Shown here one piece after another: positions 21,739 through 31,731 of a DNA stretch of 64,000 bases. The position numbers and the translations under genes are program-made. The notes beneath the pieces are model-generated. The model made no database searches. It saw only the letters and a program-made list of their open reading frames with translations, and was not told where the DNA came from. Numbering within the stretch: position 1 is the stretch's first letter; every line of letters begins with the position of its first letter. Origin of the DNA: JAGNDO01 sp963704975 (lineage in GTDB: Bacteria; Chloroflexota; Anaerolineae; Caldilineales; Caldilineaceae); NCBI GenBank assembly GCA_963704975.1, contig CAVPIK010000014.1, positions 124,001 to 188,000 on the forward strand, read 5' to 3'.

Positions 21739-23126
21739 CTACTTATACGCCGGCAACCAATCCCCATGCGCCTCGATCAGGTCGTCCACCAGATTGGTGA
21801 TCTGGTCCATGTCCAGTTCGGCGGCGGTGTGGGGATCGAGCATGGCGGCGTGGTAGATGTGGTCCCGCTTGCCCGTGAGCGCGGCCTCCACGGTCAGGGC
21901 CTGGACGTTGATGTTGGTCTGCATGAGGGCGGCCAACTGGGGGGGCAGGCTGCCGATACGGGTAGGCTGGATGCCCTGGCGATCTACCAAACAAGGGACT
22001 TCCACCGCGCAACCGGCGGGCAGGTTGTCGATCAGCCCGTGGTTGCCCACGTTGCCATAGATCACCGCCGGGGTGCCGCTCTCCTGAGCATAGATGATCT
22101 GGGAGCCATACTCCACGCTGCGCTTGATCTGGAGCAGATGGTTGAGCAGCCGCTCCATGTCCCGCTCGCTGCCGTCCGTGCGGATCTCTTCCGGCTCTTC
22201 GCCCTCTTTGATCACCCGGAACTGCACGTCCGCGGCCTCGAAGCGGTCCCGCAGGGCTTCCCAGCCCGCCAGTTGGAACTCGCAGCGGCGGATGTATTCG
22301 TCCAGGGGGATGTTGAACGTCCTCGATCAGGTCGGGCCGGTCCCGCTTGATGAACCAGGGGCCATATTCGCTGAAGTGCTCGCTGGATTCGGTGACAAAG
22401 TAGCCGAACTTCTCGAACAGTTTGTAGCGCACCCGGTTGGAATCGGGCACCCGGCCCTCGTCGATCACCCGGCGGATCTCCGGGTAGAGATCCCGGCCCT
22501 TGTGTTCAAACTTGAGGTAGAAGGCCACATGGTTGATGCCCGCCACCTTGTAGTCGATCTCCTCCACGGGGATGCCGATGTCCTTGGCCAACTCGCCCGC
22601 CGTGTGGGGGACGCTGTGGCACAGCCCCACGCTCTTGATGGTGCTGGCCCGGTCCAAGGCCCACATGTTCATGGCCATTGGGTTGACATATTGCAAAAAG
22701 GTCACGTCCGGGCACAACTCTTCCATGTCCTTGGCCATGTCCAGCAGCACGGGGATGGTGCGCAGCCCGCGCATGATGCCGCCGATGCCCAGGGTGTCGG
22801 CGATGGTCTGGCGCAGGCCGTACTTCTTGGGGATCTCGAAGTCCACCACCGTGCTGGGGCGGATAGCCGCCCACCTGGAACATGGCGATGGCGTAGTCGG
22901 ACCCGGCCAAGGATTTGCGCCGATCCGTGGTGGCCTCAATCGTGGGGTTGACGCCCAAAGCCTGGGCGATCTTCTCGGCCACGATCACGGAGGTGCGCAG
23001 CCGTTCCGGGTCGATGTCGTGCAGGCTGATGGTGCTGTCGGCCAACTCCGGGTAGCTGAGGATATCCCCCAGCAGATTCTTGGCAAAGACGGTGCTGCCC
23101 GCACCGATAAAGGTGATTTTTGGCAT
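21739..23126 (-). CDS. melA: GH4 glycosidase, alpha-galactosidase (MelA)-like, two frameshifts
   Basis: About 460 residues when joined, the usual GH4 length. The N-terminal NAD-binding motif is ITFIGAGSTVFAKNLLGDI. Later come LQYVNPMAMNMWALDR, GLCHSVPHTAGELA (the Cys-His metal motif) and YKVAGINHVAFYL (the Asn-His motif). GH4 enzymes need NAD and a divalent metal and work by a redox-elimination route. CHSV in this context is typical of alpha-galactosidase or alpha-galacturonidase members. The neighbouring galE and sugar ABC genes favour alpha-galactosidase. Frame slips lie near 22866 and 22315. The protein is cytoplasmic, so it acts on imported oligosaccharides. Confidence 0.85.
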
Positions 23127-23183
23127 AGGGGTAAGACCTTTCGTGATGGGTGAATTGGAACATCAAAATACGACGCCGCCATC

Positions 23184-23215
23184 CGTAGGGACAGGTTTTA
23201 GACCTGTCCCTGCGG
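23184..23215. repeat. GTAGGGACAGGTTT hairpin, second copy
   Basis: GGGACAGGT and ACCTGTCCC (23188-23210) pair around TTTAG. The sequence is nearly the same as the hairpin at 6772-6795, including the flanking GTAGGGACAGGTTT, so this is a dispersed element. Confidence 0.65.
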
Positions 23216-23217
23216 AT

Positions 23218-24912
23218 TTAATTGGCGGATCGAGTCGAGATTAACAGGGTGTGGGCGGACAGGTCGCCGACTTCGCTGACTGTCCCATCCGGCCACTGGA
23301 TTTCCAGACGATCCAGGGTTGTCCCTTGGGGAAAACCAAAATGCAGCCGGGTCGGGTCGCCGGAGAGATAGCCGCTGGCCACCCGCACATCCCGGCGCAG
23401 ATCGCCCATACTCGTGTGTAAAATGGCGACGGCACCGATGGCAAAGGGGTTCTGCGTTCCCGGCTGGCGCAGATCAACCAATAAACTCTCGCCGCCACAG
23501 AGCTGATTCTCAAAGAGCTGGGCCGGGCTGGTCAGGTTGTTGACCACAATGTCCAGATCCCCGTCCCCGTCCAGATCGGCCATGCTCATGCCCCGGCCAC
23601 TGCGGGTGGACCCCAGGCCCCACTCCGGCGCGGGGGCAAAATTGCCCGTGCCATCATTGTGTACTACCTGGTTGGCTTCCACTAATTCGTGGGTGGGCAG
23701 ATAGTCCAAGAGATCGGCGGCGATCATGCCGTTGACCACGTAGATGTCCAAAAAACCATCCTGGTCCAGATCCCCCAGCTTGCCCGACCAACTCCAGCCC
23801 GTGGCGTCAATGCCCCGGTCGTAGGCCAGATTTTGGAACTTCCCACTTTGCCCCGGCACTTGCAGAGAATTCTCCATGCGCTGAGGGTCCAGGGGCGGGC
23901 GCTCGGTGTAGGATTCCTGGATCATGGGCAGCCACTCGGCCAGGGTGGCGATGTCCTGGCTGACCGGTTTCATGTCCGTGGTGAAGAGTTCCGTGCTGCC
24001 CGTTGTTGTCCACATCGCCCCAGTCAAAGCTCATGGTGCTGTGGCTGATGGTGTCGAAGGGCATGGCGGCCTGCCAGTCGGGCTGGGACGGTGGCCCGGC
24101 GCTCAGCCAATAGCCGTCCAGTTCGTCAAAATCGTTGCCCACGGAGATGTCCGGGCGGCTGTCCTGGTTGAGATCTTCCAGGGCCACGGCCAGGGTTTGG
24201 GCCTTGGTGGCCAACCGTTGGCCGTTAAACCCCACCCCGTCGAGTCTGTTGCAAGTAGACATAAACCCCAGCGTTGTCGGCAAAAAGATTATTGCTGCCC
24301 ATCTCCACCATCATCCCCGCATCATAGCTGCCGGTGACCAGATCCAGCCTGCCGTCCTGGTTCAAGTCGGCCCAGTTCATGGCATAGGTTGGGGCTGTGA
24401 TGCCGGGCAAGGGTGCGAACTGGAAGTCTACGCCGTCTGCGCTGGCCACGTTGCGCAGCCAGATGGGGGCGGAACGGCCTGTGGTCAGCACAATGTCCAG
24501 CCGCTCGTCCCCGTCTACATCCACCAAATTGACCGCCCTGGCCCGGCGCACCAGGCCGATGGACTGCTTGCGAAAGCGCAGATCGCCCTTGGTTCCACAA
24601 CACGGTCACCGGCCCGGCCAGGTCGGCCAGGACCAGATCCATGTCCCCGTCCCCGTCCAGGTCGTTGACCGCCAGCCCGGCCCCGTTGCTGTCGAAAAGC
24701 CGCACAATCTCCCCCGGCGCCGTGGTGATGTGATCCAGATCGTGGGCCACAAATCGGCCGGTGCAGGGGGAAAGGATGGCCAGTCGGGTGCTTGTCACCG
24801 TCGCCGCGGCGGACGGGCGGGGCTTGTCAACGAGGCCGGGGGCCAGACAGCCGCTCAGGGTCAGCACGGCCATCAGTATTCCAATCACCCTGCATTTTTG
24901 TAGCCGAATCAT
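23218..24912 (-). CDS. FG-GAP/VCBS-repeat lipoprotein with ASPIC/UnbV C-terminus, frameshifted
   Basis: About 560 residues. A lipoprotein signal (MIRLQKCRVIGILMAVLTLSGC, lipobox LSGC) leads into repeated calcium-binding-like motifs of the FG-GAP type: DLDGDGDMDLVLADL, DVDGDERLDIVLTT, DLNQDGRLDLVTGS, DLNQDSRPDISVGND, DLDQDGFLDIYVVNG and DLDGDGDLDIVVNNL. The C-terminus (GDLRRDVRVASGYLS, RLEIQWPDGTVSEV) matches ASPIC/UnbV domains. Frame slips lie near 24590, 24240 and 24010. It is probably a surface-exposed beta-propeller attached to the membrane, perhaps binding carbohydrate or protein. It lies between the sugar-binding protein gene and the GH4 gene in the same direction, which is an unusual companion. 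Confidence 0.8.
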
Positions 24913-24997
24913 TCCATGAACCCCGTCTTTGATCCAGATCGCCGCCCCCTGCACGTGGGCAAAGGGCGGCGATCTGGACTCAAACTAACGATTCAGC

Positions 24998-26389
24998 TTA
25001 CTGGAACAGGGCGTTGACCTGATCCGCGGCGGCGGGAATCGCATCCGCTGCGGTGGCCTGGCCCAACATGATGCTCTGCATCAGCGGAGTTCATGATGGC
25101 CGTGACCTCGGACGCGTTGTCCGTGACCGGGAAGAGGAAGGTGCCGTCGGCCTCAGTGGCCTGCAGGGTGAAGGCGGAGACATCCAGCCCCTTGGCCGCA
25201 TAGGCAGCCAGGGCATTGTCCACCGCGCTCTGCTGGGCCGGGAAGACCACGCCGATAGGTACCCACGACGTCGGCGCAATCCTGGGAGGCGGCGTACTTC
25301 ACCCACTGCCAGGCCTCTTCTTGGTGCTTGGAGCCAACCCAGATGGAGTCGGCCAGGCCATTGAACATGCTCTTGCGGCCTTCGGGGCCTTCGGGCAGTC
25401 GGGCAAAGGCGACCGGGAAGGTGGCGTTGTTGGCAAAGGTCGCCGATCATCCACGAGCCGTTGGCGTGCAGGGCACCCATGCCAGCGTTGAAGGAGGCGG
25501 AGCCGCCCAAGCTGGTGACCTGCTCCAGGGGCATGATGAAGCCCTTGGCCATCATGGTCGGCCACCCACTGGATGCTGTCGATGAAGCGGGCGTCATTGT
25601 AGTAGTACTTGGTGTCGTACAGACCGTCGTTGTAGGTCCAGCCCGTGGTGGCGGTCAGCCAGCTCCACTCGGTCTGGCCATAGGCCTCGCCGGCGCCGTT
25701 GATGATCAGGCCATACTGCTTGACCTTGGTCTTGTCGAAGTCGGCGCTAAGGCCGTTGTTGCCGTTCTCGTCCACGGACAGCTGGGCGATCATCTCGCCG
25801 AAGCTGCCGCCGTCGGTCTGGTTCCAGTTCAGGCTGTTCACGTCGTCCAGGCTGACACCGGCGGCCTCGATGGCAGGCTGGTTGACCACGATGGCGATGG
25901 TGTCCCAGTCCTTGGGCAGACCGAAGCGAGCGCCGTCACGGGCCCACAGGTCGGCCAGTTCGCCCAGATAGACGCCCACGTCCACGCCGTCCCGCTCGAC
26001 AAAGGGCTGGATGTCAACCAACTGATCGTTGGCGGCGAACTCCGGATACTTGGCCAGGTGGTCGGTGAAGACATCCGGTGCAGTGCCGGCGACCATGCCG
26101 GTCTGGATGCCGTGCCCAGTAGTCGTCCCACCCGCTCTGGGTGATGGTGACCTTGATGTTGGGGTTGGCGGCCATGAAGGCATCCGCGCATTGCTGATAG
26201 GCGGGAAGCTGGTTGGAATCCCACAGCCAATAGCTGATGTCAACGACTTCGGCGCTGGCTGCCGGGGCGGCGGCTTGGCGCCGATTCGGACGCTGCAGGT
26301 GCGGCAGCCGGGGCGGCCCCACCACAAGCGCTGACCAGGATGCTCAGGACAATGAGCAGAACAACGATAGGAGCGAACTTTTTCTGCAT
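24998..26389 (-). CDS. ABC sugar-binding lipoprotein, frameshifted
   Basis: About 455 residues once joined. The start MQKKFAPIVVLLIVLSILVSACGG at 26389 has GGAGGAAAAC upstream and a lipobox VSAC. The body has VVDISYWLWDSNQLPAYQQCADAF (described by YWLWDSNQLP), GTAPDVFTDHLAKYPEFA, RFGLPKDWDTIAIVVNQP, FNAGMGALHANGSWMIGD and a C-terminal AWQWVKYAASQDCADVVG, all as in family 1 solute-binding proteins for sugars. Frame slips are near 26285, 26110, 25560, 25445, 25260 and 25090. It is the extracytoplasmic receptor for the two permeases upstream. No ATPase gene is in the operon, so a shared MsmX/UgpC-type ATPase elsewhere is likely. Confidence 0.88.
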
Positions 26390-26546
26390 GTTTTCCTCCG
26401 AATGTGAAATGGTGAATCAGAAATGACGAACGACTAAACTAACGGACTGACTAGCAAACGAACAATATGGTGACTCCTCGACCCGTTCCCGTCCAGACTG
26501 GGCGTTGCGGATGTGTGGAGAAGACCTCGAAAGGGTGGGGTGTCAA

Positions 26547-26614
26547 AACCTTCTCGGAAGGGGCCAGAACCCGCTGGGGTTGAGCGAGATGAGGTGGCCC
26601 CTTCCGGGAAGGTT
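26547..26614. repeat. Inverted repeat between permease and binding-protein genes
   Basis: AACCTTCTCGGAAGGGGCCA (26547-26566) and TGGCCCCTTCCGGGAAGGTT (26595-26614) are complementary at 19 of 20 positions. The gap of 234 bp holds no gene. The hairpin may lower or protect transcript between the permease genes and the downstream binding-protein gene. Confidence 0.55.
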
Positions 26615-26623
26615 GAACCTCCT

Positions 26624-27542
26624 CTATTTGAACCCGGAAAACTGAATCGAATCCAAGATCTTGCGCCCCAAGAGCATGAAGATGATGAAGGTGGGGATGA
26701 TGGCCAGGGTCGTGCCCGCCATCAGCCCGGTCCAGTCCGGCGCGCCCTGGGGCGTCTGGGAGCGGAAGATGCCCAAGGCCACGGTCAACACCCGCACGCT
26801 CTCGTCCCGGCCCACGATCAGGGGCCACAGATAGCTGTTCCAGGTGCCGATCAGGGTGATGATGGCCAGGGTGGTCAAGGCCGGCATGGTGATGGGCACG
26901 ACGATGCGGAAGAAGATGGTGAAGATGCTGGCCCCGTCAATGCGGGCCGCCTCCTCCACCTCTCGGTTCACCCCCAAGAAGAACTGGCGCAGGAAGAAGA
27001 CGGCGTAGGGCGTCATCAAAAAGGTTGGGGCCACGATGCCGGCGTAGGTGTCCAACCATCCCAGGTTGCGGATCAGGATGAAGTTGGGGATGGTGGTGAC
27101 GATGCCCGGCACCATCAAGGCCGCAATGTAGATGGTGAAGAGGGTGTTGCTGAAGGGAAAGCGCAGACGGGCAAAGGCATAGGCCGCCATGGCGCTCAAG
27201 GTGGTCTGCCCGGCCACCACAATCGCCGAGACGATGATGGAGTTGATCATGGCCTGCATGAAGTTGATGGACTGACCGGAGCCGCCCAGTGGCCACGGCG
27301 GTCTGGGCATCAACCAAGCCCAAAACCCGCTGGAAGTTGATGAGGGTGGCCTGCACGGGCAACAGGGAGCCGGTGTTGAGGAACACGGCCTTTGGCGCGG
27401 TCAGGGCCGTGCGCAGCATCCACCAAAAGGGGAAGATGGTGATAAAAAGCAGGAGGACCAACCCGATCCAGGCCAGGGTCTTGCCCCAGGGAAATCCACG
27501 GCGATAGGGGGTGTTGAGGTTAATTTGCGCTTGTGTGGTCAT
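26624..27542 (-). CDS. ABC sugar permease, MalG-type, one frameshift
   Basis: About 305 residues with six predicted helices. The N-terminal helix is TLAWIGLVLLLFITIFPFWWMLRTAL in outline (core LFITIFPFWWML). The cytoplasmic EAA loop is EEAARIDGASIFTIFFRIVVPI, shown by EEAARIDGAS and RIVVPI. The end FIIFMLLGRKILDSIQFSGFK is typical of MalG/UgpE homologues, which stop in GxxKG-like tails. The frame slips near 27290 between VDAQTAVAT and GGSGQSINFM. It partners with the permease encoded just upstream. Confidence 0.92.
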
Positions 27543-27574
27543 GGTTTACGTGCCCTTTCGTAATCTTCGGCTTG

Positions 27575-27612
27575 CTGATAGCTAACTCGCAACTCGCAAT
27601 TCGCAACTCGCC
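27575..27612. repeat. CTCGCAACTCGCAATTCGC words
   Basis: AACTCGCAACTCGCAATTCGCAACTCGCCC is an iterated word run between the two permease genes, with no opposing arm in the gap. It ends one base before the stop codon of the upstream permease. Confidence 0.6.
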
Positions 27613-28539
27613 CTACATGTCCGATTCGTCGGCCCGCATGAAGCGCATTTGGGCCAGACTGACAAAGACCAACATGCCGAAGAGCACAATGGAGATGGCT
27701 GTGGAATAGCCCATGTTGAAGCGGGAAAAGGCCTGTTCGTAGATATACCAGTTGATCACCTTGGTGGCGTTGACCGGCCCGCCCTTGGTGGTGATGGCCA
27801 CCACATCGAAGAGCTGGAAGGAGCCGATCACCGAGGTGACCAACACAAAGACCAGCACCGGGCGCAGCAGGGGGATGGTCACCTGCCAGAACATCTGCAT
27901 CTCCGACGCCCCATCAATCGAGGCCGCCTCGTAGACCGAACTGGGAATGGATTGCAGCCCGGCAAAGACCAGCAGGGCCGTATAGCCCACATATTCCCAA
28001 ATATTGATCATGGCCACCGAGGGCATGGCATATTTGGGCAGCCCCAGAAAGGCAATCGTATTCATTCCCAGCCCCTTGAGCGCCACATTGACGATGCCGA
28101 TGTTGGGGTCCAACAACCACAACCAGAGCAGCCCCACCACCACCGGCGGCATCAGCCAGGGCAGAATCAACATGGCCCGCACGATCATGGACTTGGTCAA
28201 CCGGGACATCATCACCGCAATCACAATGGCCAGGATGGTCTGCACGGGGATGTTCAGGATCACATAATAGATGGTCACCTTTAGGGAGTTAATAAATTCT
28301 GCATCTCCCATTAGCTTGACATAGTTGTCAAGACCAATAAACTTCGGATCCCGTAACAGATCCCAGTTGGTCAGGCTGATCCAGATGCCCCGCCCGGCCG
28401 GCACTGCATAGAAAGTGACAAAGCCGATCAGGCTGGGGATGATGAACAGAAAGGCGATCAGGGCCTCTCCGCTCAGCCAGCGCTTGACGAGCCGCTGGTT
28501 GTTCGATGGAGTGGGAAGGGATGGTGCTTTGACTGCCAT
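27613..28539 (-). CDS. ABC sugar permease, MalF-type
   Basis: 308 residues, intact. Six hydrophobic segments, starting with ALIAFLFIIPSLIGFVTFYAV. The EAA motif is EAASIDGASEMQMFWQVTIPLLRPV (core EAASIDGA and ITIPLLRP-like VTIPLLRP). The segment PPVVVGLLWLWLLDPNIGIVN is typical of MalF/UgpA homologues. It forms the transmembrane channel with the MalG-type protein. Its gene lies 39 bp downstream of the LacI regulator gene, so both are probably on one transcript. Confidence 0.94.
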   Translation of the reverse strand: MAVKAPSLPTPSNNQRLVKRWLSGEALIAFLFIIPSLIGFVTFYAVPAGRGIWISLTNWDLLRDPKFIGLDNYVKLMGDAEFINSLKVTIYYVILNIPVQTILAIVIAVMMSRLTKSMIVRAMLILPWLMPPVVVGLLWLWLLDPNIGIVNVALKGLGMNTIAFLGLPKYAMPSVAMINIWEYVGYTALLVFAGLQSIPSSVYEAASIDGASEMQMFWQVTIPLLRPVLVFVLVTSVIGSFQLFDVVAITTKGGPVNATKVINWYIYEQAFSRFNMGYSTAISIVLFGMLVFVSLAQMRFMRADESDM

Positions 28540-28578
28540 AAAGCGTTCTCCTGTGGATGGTCAAACAAAATCGCAGGG

Positions 28579-29577
28579 TTAGGTAGACTCTCGGATAACC
28601 AGATCGACGCCCAAGACAATGGGAGCGGGCGGCTGATCCGGGTTGCGGATCATGGACAGTAGTTGGTGCATGGCTTGTTGGCCCAAATTGCTCTTGTCAA
28701 TCCGCACGCTGGTCAGGGCCGGATTGAGCAAGGAAGCCATCAAAATATCGTCGAAGCCGATCAGGGCGCATTCATCCGGCACCCGCAGGCCCATCTGCCG
28801 GCAGGCCTGCAACGCTCCGATGGCCAGCAGATCATTGTAGGCATAGATGGCTGTGATCTGTGGATGCTGGGCCAATAGGGCCAGGGCTGCGATCCGCCCG
28901 CCTTCCAAATTGCCGGGAGAGGTCCGCACATAATCTGGATTGTTGGGCAAACCGTGGGCCATCAACCCATCCCGAAAGCCCCGCAGTCGGCGTCCCTGAC
29001 TGTTCGCCACAATCAGATTCGGCCCGGCCAACATGCCGATATGCTGATGCCCCTTGGCGGCAAAATGGTCCACCGCCAACCTGGACCCGGCATACAGATC
29101 CGTAGTCACCAGCCCCACATGCTCGTGGTTGAGCAAATAATTGGCCAGAACAATGGGTTGTTCCCGGCTGGCCATTTCACCGATTAACTCTTCGTTTTCT
29201 GAGATGGGGAAGATGATAATGCCATCCACCGCATGGTCCGCCATGGAACGCAACACCTTGCGCTCGTCCTCGGCCAGGGAGTCCGTGTTGGCCAGGAAAA
29301 TGTTGTATCCTTCGGCCCGGGCCACATCCTGCACCCCTCGGGCCACCTCGGAAAAGAAGGGATTGGTGATGTCGCCGATCACCAGCCCAATCGTGTTGGT
29401 GCGCTGAGTCACCAGTCCCCGGGCCAGCAGGTTGGGCCGATAGCGCAATTCCTTGATCACCGCCAACACCTTCTGCCGGGTAGACTCGGAAATTTCCCCC
29501 TGCTCGTTGACGACCCGCGAGACTGTCTTGATCGAGACTTCAGCTCGCTCTGCAACATCGCGCATGGTCACGGGCAC
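28579..29577 (-). CDS. LacI-family transcriptional repressor of the sugar operon
   Basis: 332 residues. The N-terminal helix-turn-helix is MRDVAERAEVSIKTVSRVVNEQGEIS (core VAERAEVSIKTVSRVVN), followed by the hinge and a periplasmic-binding-protein-like sensor domain (TIGLVIGDITNPFFSEVARGV, GHQHIGMLAGP, GFDDILMASLLNPALTSV). A GTG at 29577 or an ATG at 29565 can start it. It leads the operon and its promoter region carries two palindromes, so it probably represses itself and the downstream ABC, GH4 and galE genes until a galactoside or similar sugar binds. The inducer is inferred from the enzymes, not seen. Confidence 0.93.
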   Translation of the reverse strand: MPVTMRDVAERAEVSIKTVSRVVNEQGEISESTRQKVLAVIKELRYRPNLLARGLVTQRTNTIGLVIGDITNPFFSEVARGVQDVARAEGYNIFLANTDSLAEDERKVLRSMADHAVDGIIIFPISENEELIGEMASREQPIVLANYLLNHEHVGLVTTDLYAGSRLAVDHFAAKGHQHIGMLAGPNLIVANSQGRRLRGFRDGLMAHGLPNNPDYVRTSPGNLEGGRIAALALLAQHPQITAIYAYNDLLAIGALQACRQMGLRVPDECALIGFDDILMASLLNPALTSVRIDKSNLGQQAMHQLLSMIRNPDQPPAPIVLGVDLVIREST

Positions 29578-29648
29578 AGGTCAACTCCAGTGGATGGGCT
29601 AAACGATTTAACTTGTCTAAAAATGGTGTTTTTGCGTGGGAAACGCTG

Positions 29649-29707
29649 TCGTTAACGATGACGACAACGTTGTCATTAGAATACCATGAGAAATAGGCGC
29701 TTGTCAA
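29649..29707 (-). promoter_or_regulatory. Promoter and LacI-type operators of the sugar operon
   Basis: On the minus strand TTGACA (29707-29702) and TATTCT (29683-29678) are 18 bp apart. Directly downstream lies the perfect palindrome GACAACGTTGTC (29663-29674), covering the expected start site. A second palindrome, TCGTTAACGA (29649-29658), follows with centre spacing of 15 bp. Central CG or TTAA palindromes of this kind are typical LacI-family operators. Confidence 0.75.
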
Positions 29708-29885
29708 GCACCAATATTGCGAATTCCGAAATTGGTTTTCAGAGGCAAGGCGTGAGGGGTAATGGGTTATTTCGTGTAGATGGATTCGGGGCAAGAGGTG
29801 AGGGTAACAGGTATTTCGTGTAGACCTAAATTCGCCCACTGGGGCGAGCTCACGTCCACCCAAAACCCTCATTGCACCTCACCCA
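29708..29885. other. Gap with a direct repeat
   Basis: No gene. GGTTATTTCGTGTAGA and GGTATTTCGTGTAGA occur about 53 bp apart inside similar flanks (GCGTGAGGGGTAATG, GAGGTGAGGGTAAC), which makes a degenerate tandem repeat. Confidence 0.45.
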
Positions 29886-30714
29886 TCACGCGCCATCCCC
29901 ACCAGCCAGCCAAAGAGCAGGCCCAGCGGCCAGGGTGACGATGATGATCGGGGTTTGGGGATCGCTGGGATAAAGCAAAAGGCCCCCAGTGAAGAGGGCG
30001 TAGAGGATACCGGTGAGCAAACTGACCTGGGTGCGTTGGCCTTGCAACATGTGGATGCCGGGGAGCGTGAAGGTCAACCAGAGCAGGGCCCGGATGGCCT
30101 GTGCGCCAAACAGGCTGGCAGAGAGGTCAACCTCAAGCCCGGCCAGTTGGGGATAGAGTCCGCCCCACAGCAGGCCAAAGAGGACGGTCCCGGCCAGGGT
30201 CAACAAGAGCAAAGCGGCGCCAATTTGGTGAAAATGAGGGGGCTGGTTGAGGGGTTGGGCTGTCCCCAGGACCAAACTTGGCATAGGCCTGCACCGTCAC
30301 CCAGGCCGCCACCCCGGCGCTGATCCCGCTGTTGACGAGCAGGGCCAAAGGGCTGCCGTAGATCTGCGGGGCCAAGGTCGGGCTGAGGGGGAGGTTGGGG
30401 AGAAGCTGGGGCAGGATCAGGGCGTCCACAAAGGGGATCACGCCCATCAACCCCCACAGGAAGGCGAAGAGCGCGCCCACCAGCCGCCATCCCCGCCAGG
30501 CCGCGCCGCTGGCCAGGATATTGAGACCCGCGGCATGGAGCATGGCCACCCCCAGCACGTTGATGGGGGATATTTGGGAAAAGGGCATAATGCGCAATCC
30601 CCAAAAATTGACCGAGTAGAGCAGAAAAAGCACCAGTCCCACCAAAACCCAGCGCCGCCCCACGGCCGGCGGACGACTCTTTGTGATGGACCGACCGGAA
30701 CCGAGACTAAACAT
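29886..30714 (-). CDS. Multi-pass membrane protein of unknown function, one frameshift
   Basis: About 275 residues joined, starting MFSLGSGRSITKSR at 30714. There are seven or eight hydrophobic segments: WVLVGLVLFLLYSVNFWGLR, LGVAMLHAAGLNILASGAAW, LVGALFAFLWGLMGVIPFV, LLVNSGISAGVAAWVTVQAY, and in the second frame ALLLLTLAGTVLFGLLWGG, ALLWLTFTLPGIHMLQG and LLTGILYALFTGGLLLY. The frame slips near 30230-30285 after AKFGPGDSP. I do not recognise a family. Neighbours give no clue: the sugar operon regulator lies on one side and a REP-like element on the other. Confidence 0.6.
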
Positions 30715-30776
30715 GGACACTCCCTGGGTGATTTTGGATTGGGGATTGGATTGTATCAAGGCTCATAGCCAACGCC

Positions 30777-30865
30777 GGTTGAGTAGGCCGAGTTGACCAC
30801 AAATATCCGCTGCGCTTGGAATAAGGCCGTATCGAAACCAGAGTGGGTCAACCGGCGGGTGCTGG
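30777..30865. repeat. REP-like element, single copy (GGTTGAGTAGG...GTATCGAAACC)
   Basis: CCAACGCCGGTTGAGTAGGCCGAGTTGACC and GGCCGTATCGAAACCAGAGTGGGTCAACCGGCGGG are a rearranged short form of the tandem elements at 17324-17670. GGTTGA and TCAACC pair across it. Words of the ATTTTGGATTGGGGATTGGATTG type flank it at 30730-30752, with the reverse form CCAATCCAAAATCAAAAATCCAAAATC at 30883-30909. Confidence 0.65.
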
Positions 30866-30909
30866 CATGGACTGGGCTAAACTCCAATCCAAAATCAAAA
30901 ATCCAAAAT

Positions 30910-31731
30910 CTACAATCTAGCGATGATCTCCGAACGCTGGAAGAGTTTGACGCTCAACCAGAGCAGCACGGCGTCGATGATCCAGCAGACCAACCCCAAG
31001 AGGAAGACAAAGCCCACGCTGAGGTAAAGCACGCCGACGGCCTGGCTGATCATGAGGATCACCAGGGGCAGGACCACCATCGCGCCCATTTGATAGGCGT
31101 CCTGAAAGCTGTTGGCCCGTACGGAGACCAGAACCGTGGCGCTGAGGCCCAAACCGGCCACGCCCGGGGCCACCCACAGGGCCAGCACCACCCACATGGT
31201 GTTGGGGAAGAAGATCTGTCCCATGGTACCCCACGCCGCCCCATTCGCCACAATTCCATAGAGGATAAAGCCGACCCAAGCCACGATGATGGCCGGCACC
31301 CAGGCCGCCACCAGCTTGGCCGCCACCAGTTCAAAATCTGTGGTAGGGGTATAGAGCAGGGCTTCCAGGGTCTTGCGCTCCTTTTCCCCGGCAAAGCTGT
31401 CCGCGGCGATCACGCTGGCCACCATCATGGGCACGATCAAATACATGGGGGCGAAGAGGTAGACCAGCAGGAGATAGATCAACTGCTGGTTGAGGTTGAA
31501 TCCTGCGATGGCCGTCTGCAAAGAGGGGGGCATGTTGGCCAGAAAAGCCTGCATATCCTGCATTTCTGTGGCGCCGAACTGGGCATCCAACAGGGGGATA
31601 AAGGCCACCAGGGCAGGCAGCAATACCAACATGACGATGGGCACGATGATCAGGGGAAGCATCACCCCTTTGCTCTGGGTGACTACCCTTAGATCTTTGC
31701 GCACGACGGCGAAGATGGCGCGTTTGTTCAT
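30910..31731 (-). CDS. ABC-2 type export permease (NatB-like)
   Basis: 273 residues, intact, with six hydrophobic segments. The N-terminus MNKRAIFAVVRKDLRVVTQSKGVMLPLIIVP (core VVRKDLRVVTQSKG) and the middle ASVIAADSFAGEKERKTLEALLYTPTT (core FAGEKERKTLEALL) are hallmarks of ABC-2 permeases of the NatB/YhaP type. Its ATG overlaps the stop of the ATPase gene by 4 bp, so the two make one exporter. Substrate is unknown. Confidence 0.92.
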   Translation of the reverse strand: MNKRAIFAVVRKDLRVVTQSKGVMLPLIIVPIVMLVLLPALVAFIPLLDAQFGATEMQDMQAFLANMPPSLQTAIAGFNLNQQLIYLLLVYLFAPMYLIVPMMVASVIAADSFAGEKERKTLEALLYTPTTDFELVAAKLVAAWVPAIIVAWVGFILYGIVANGAAWGTMGQIFFPNTMWVVLALWVAPGVAGLGLSATVLVSVRANSFQDAYQMGAMVVLPLVILMISQAVGVLYLSVGFVFLLGLVCWIIDAVLLWLSVKLFQRSEIIARL

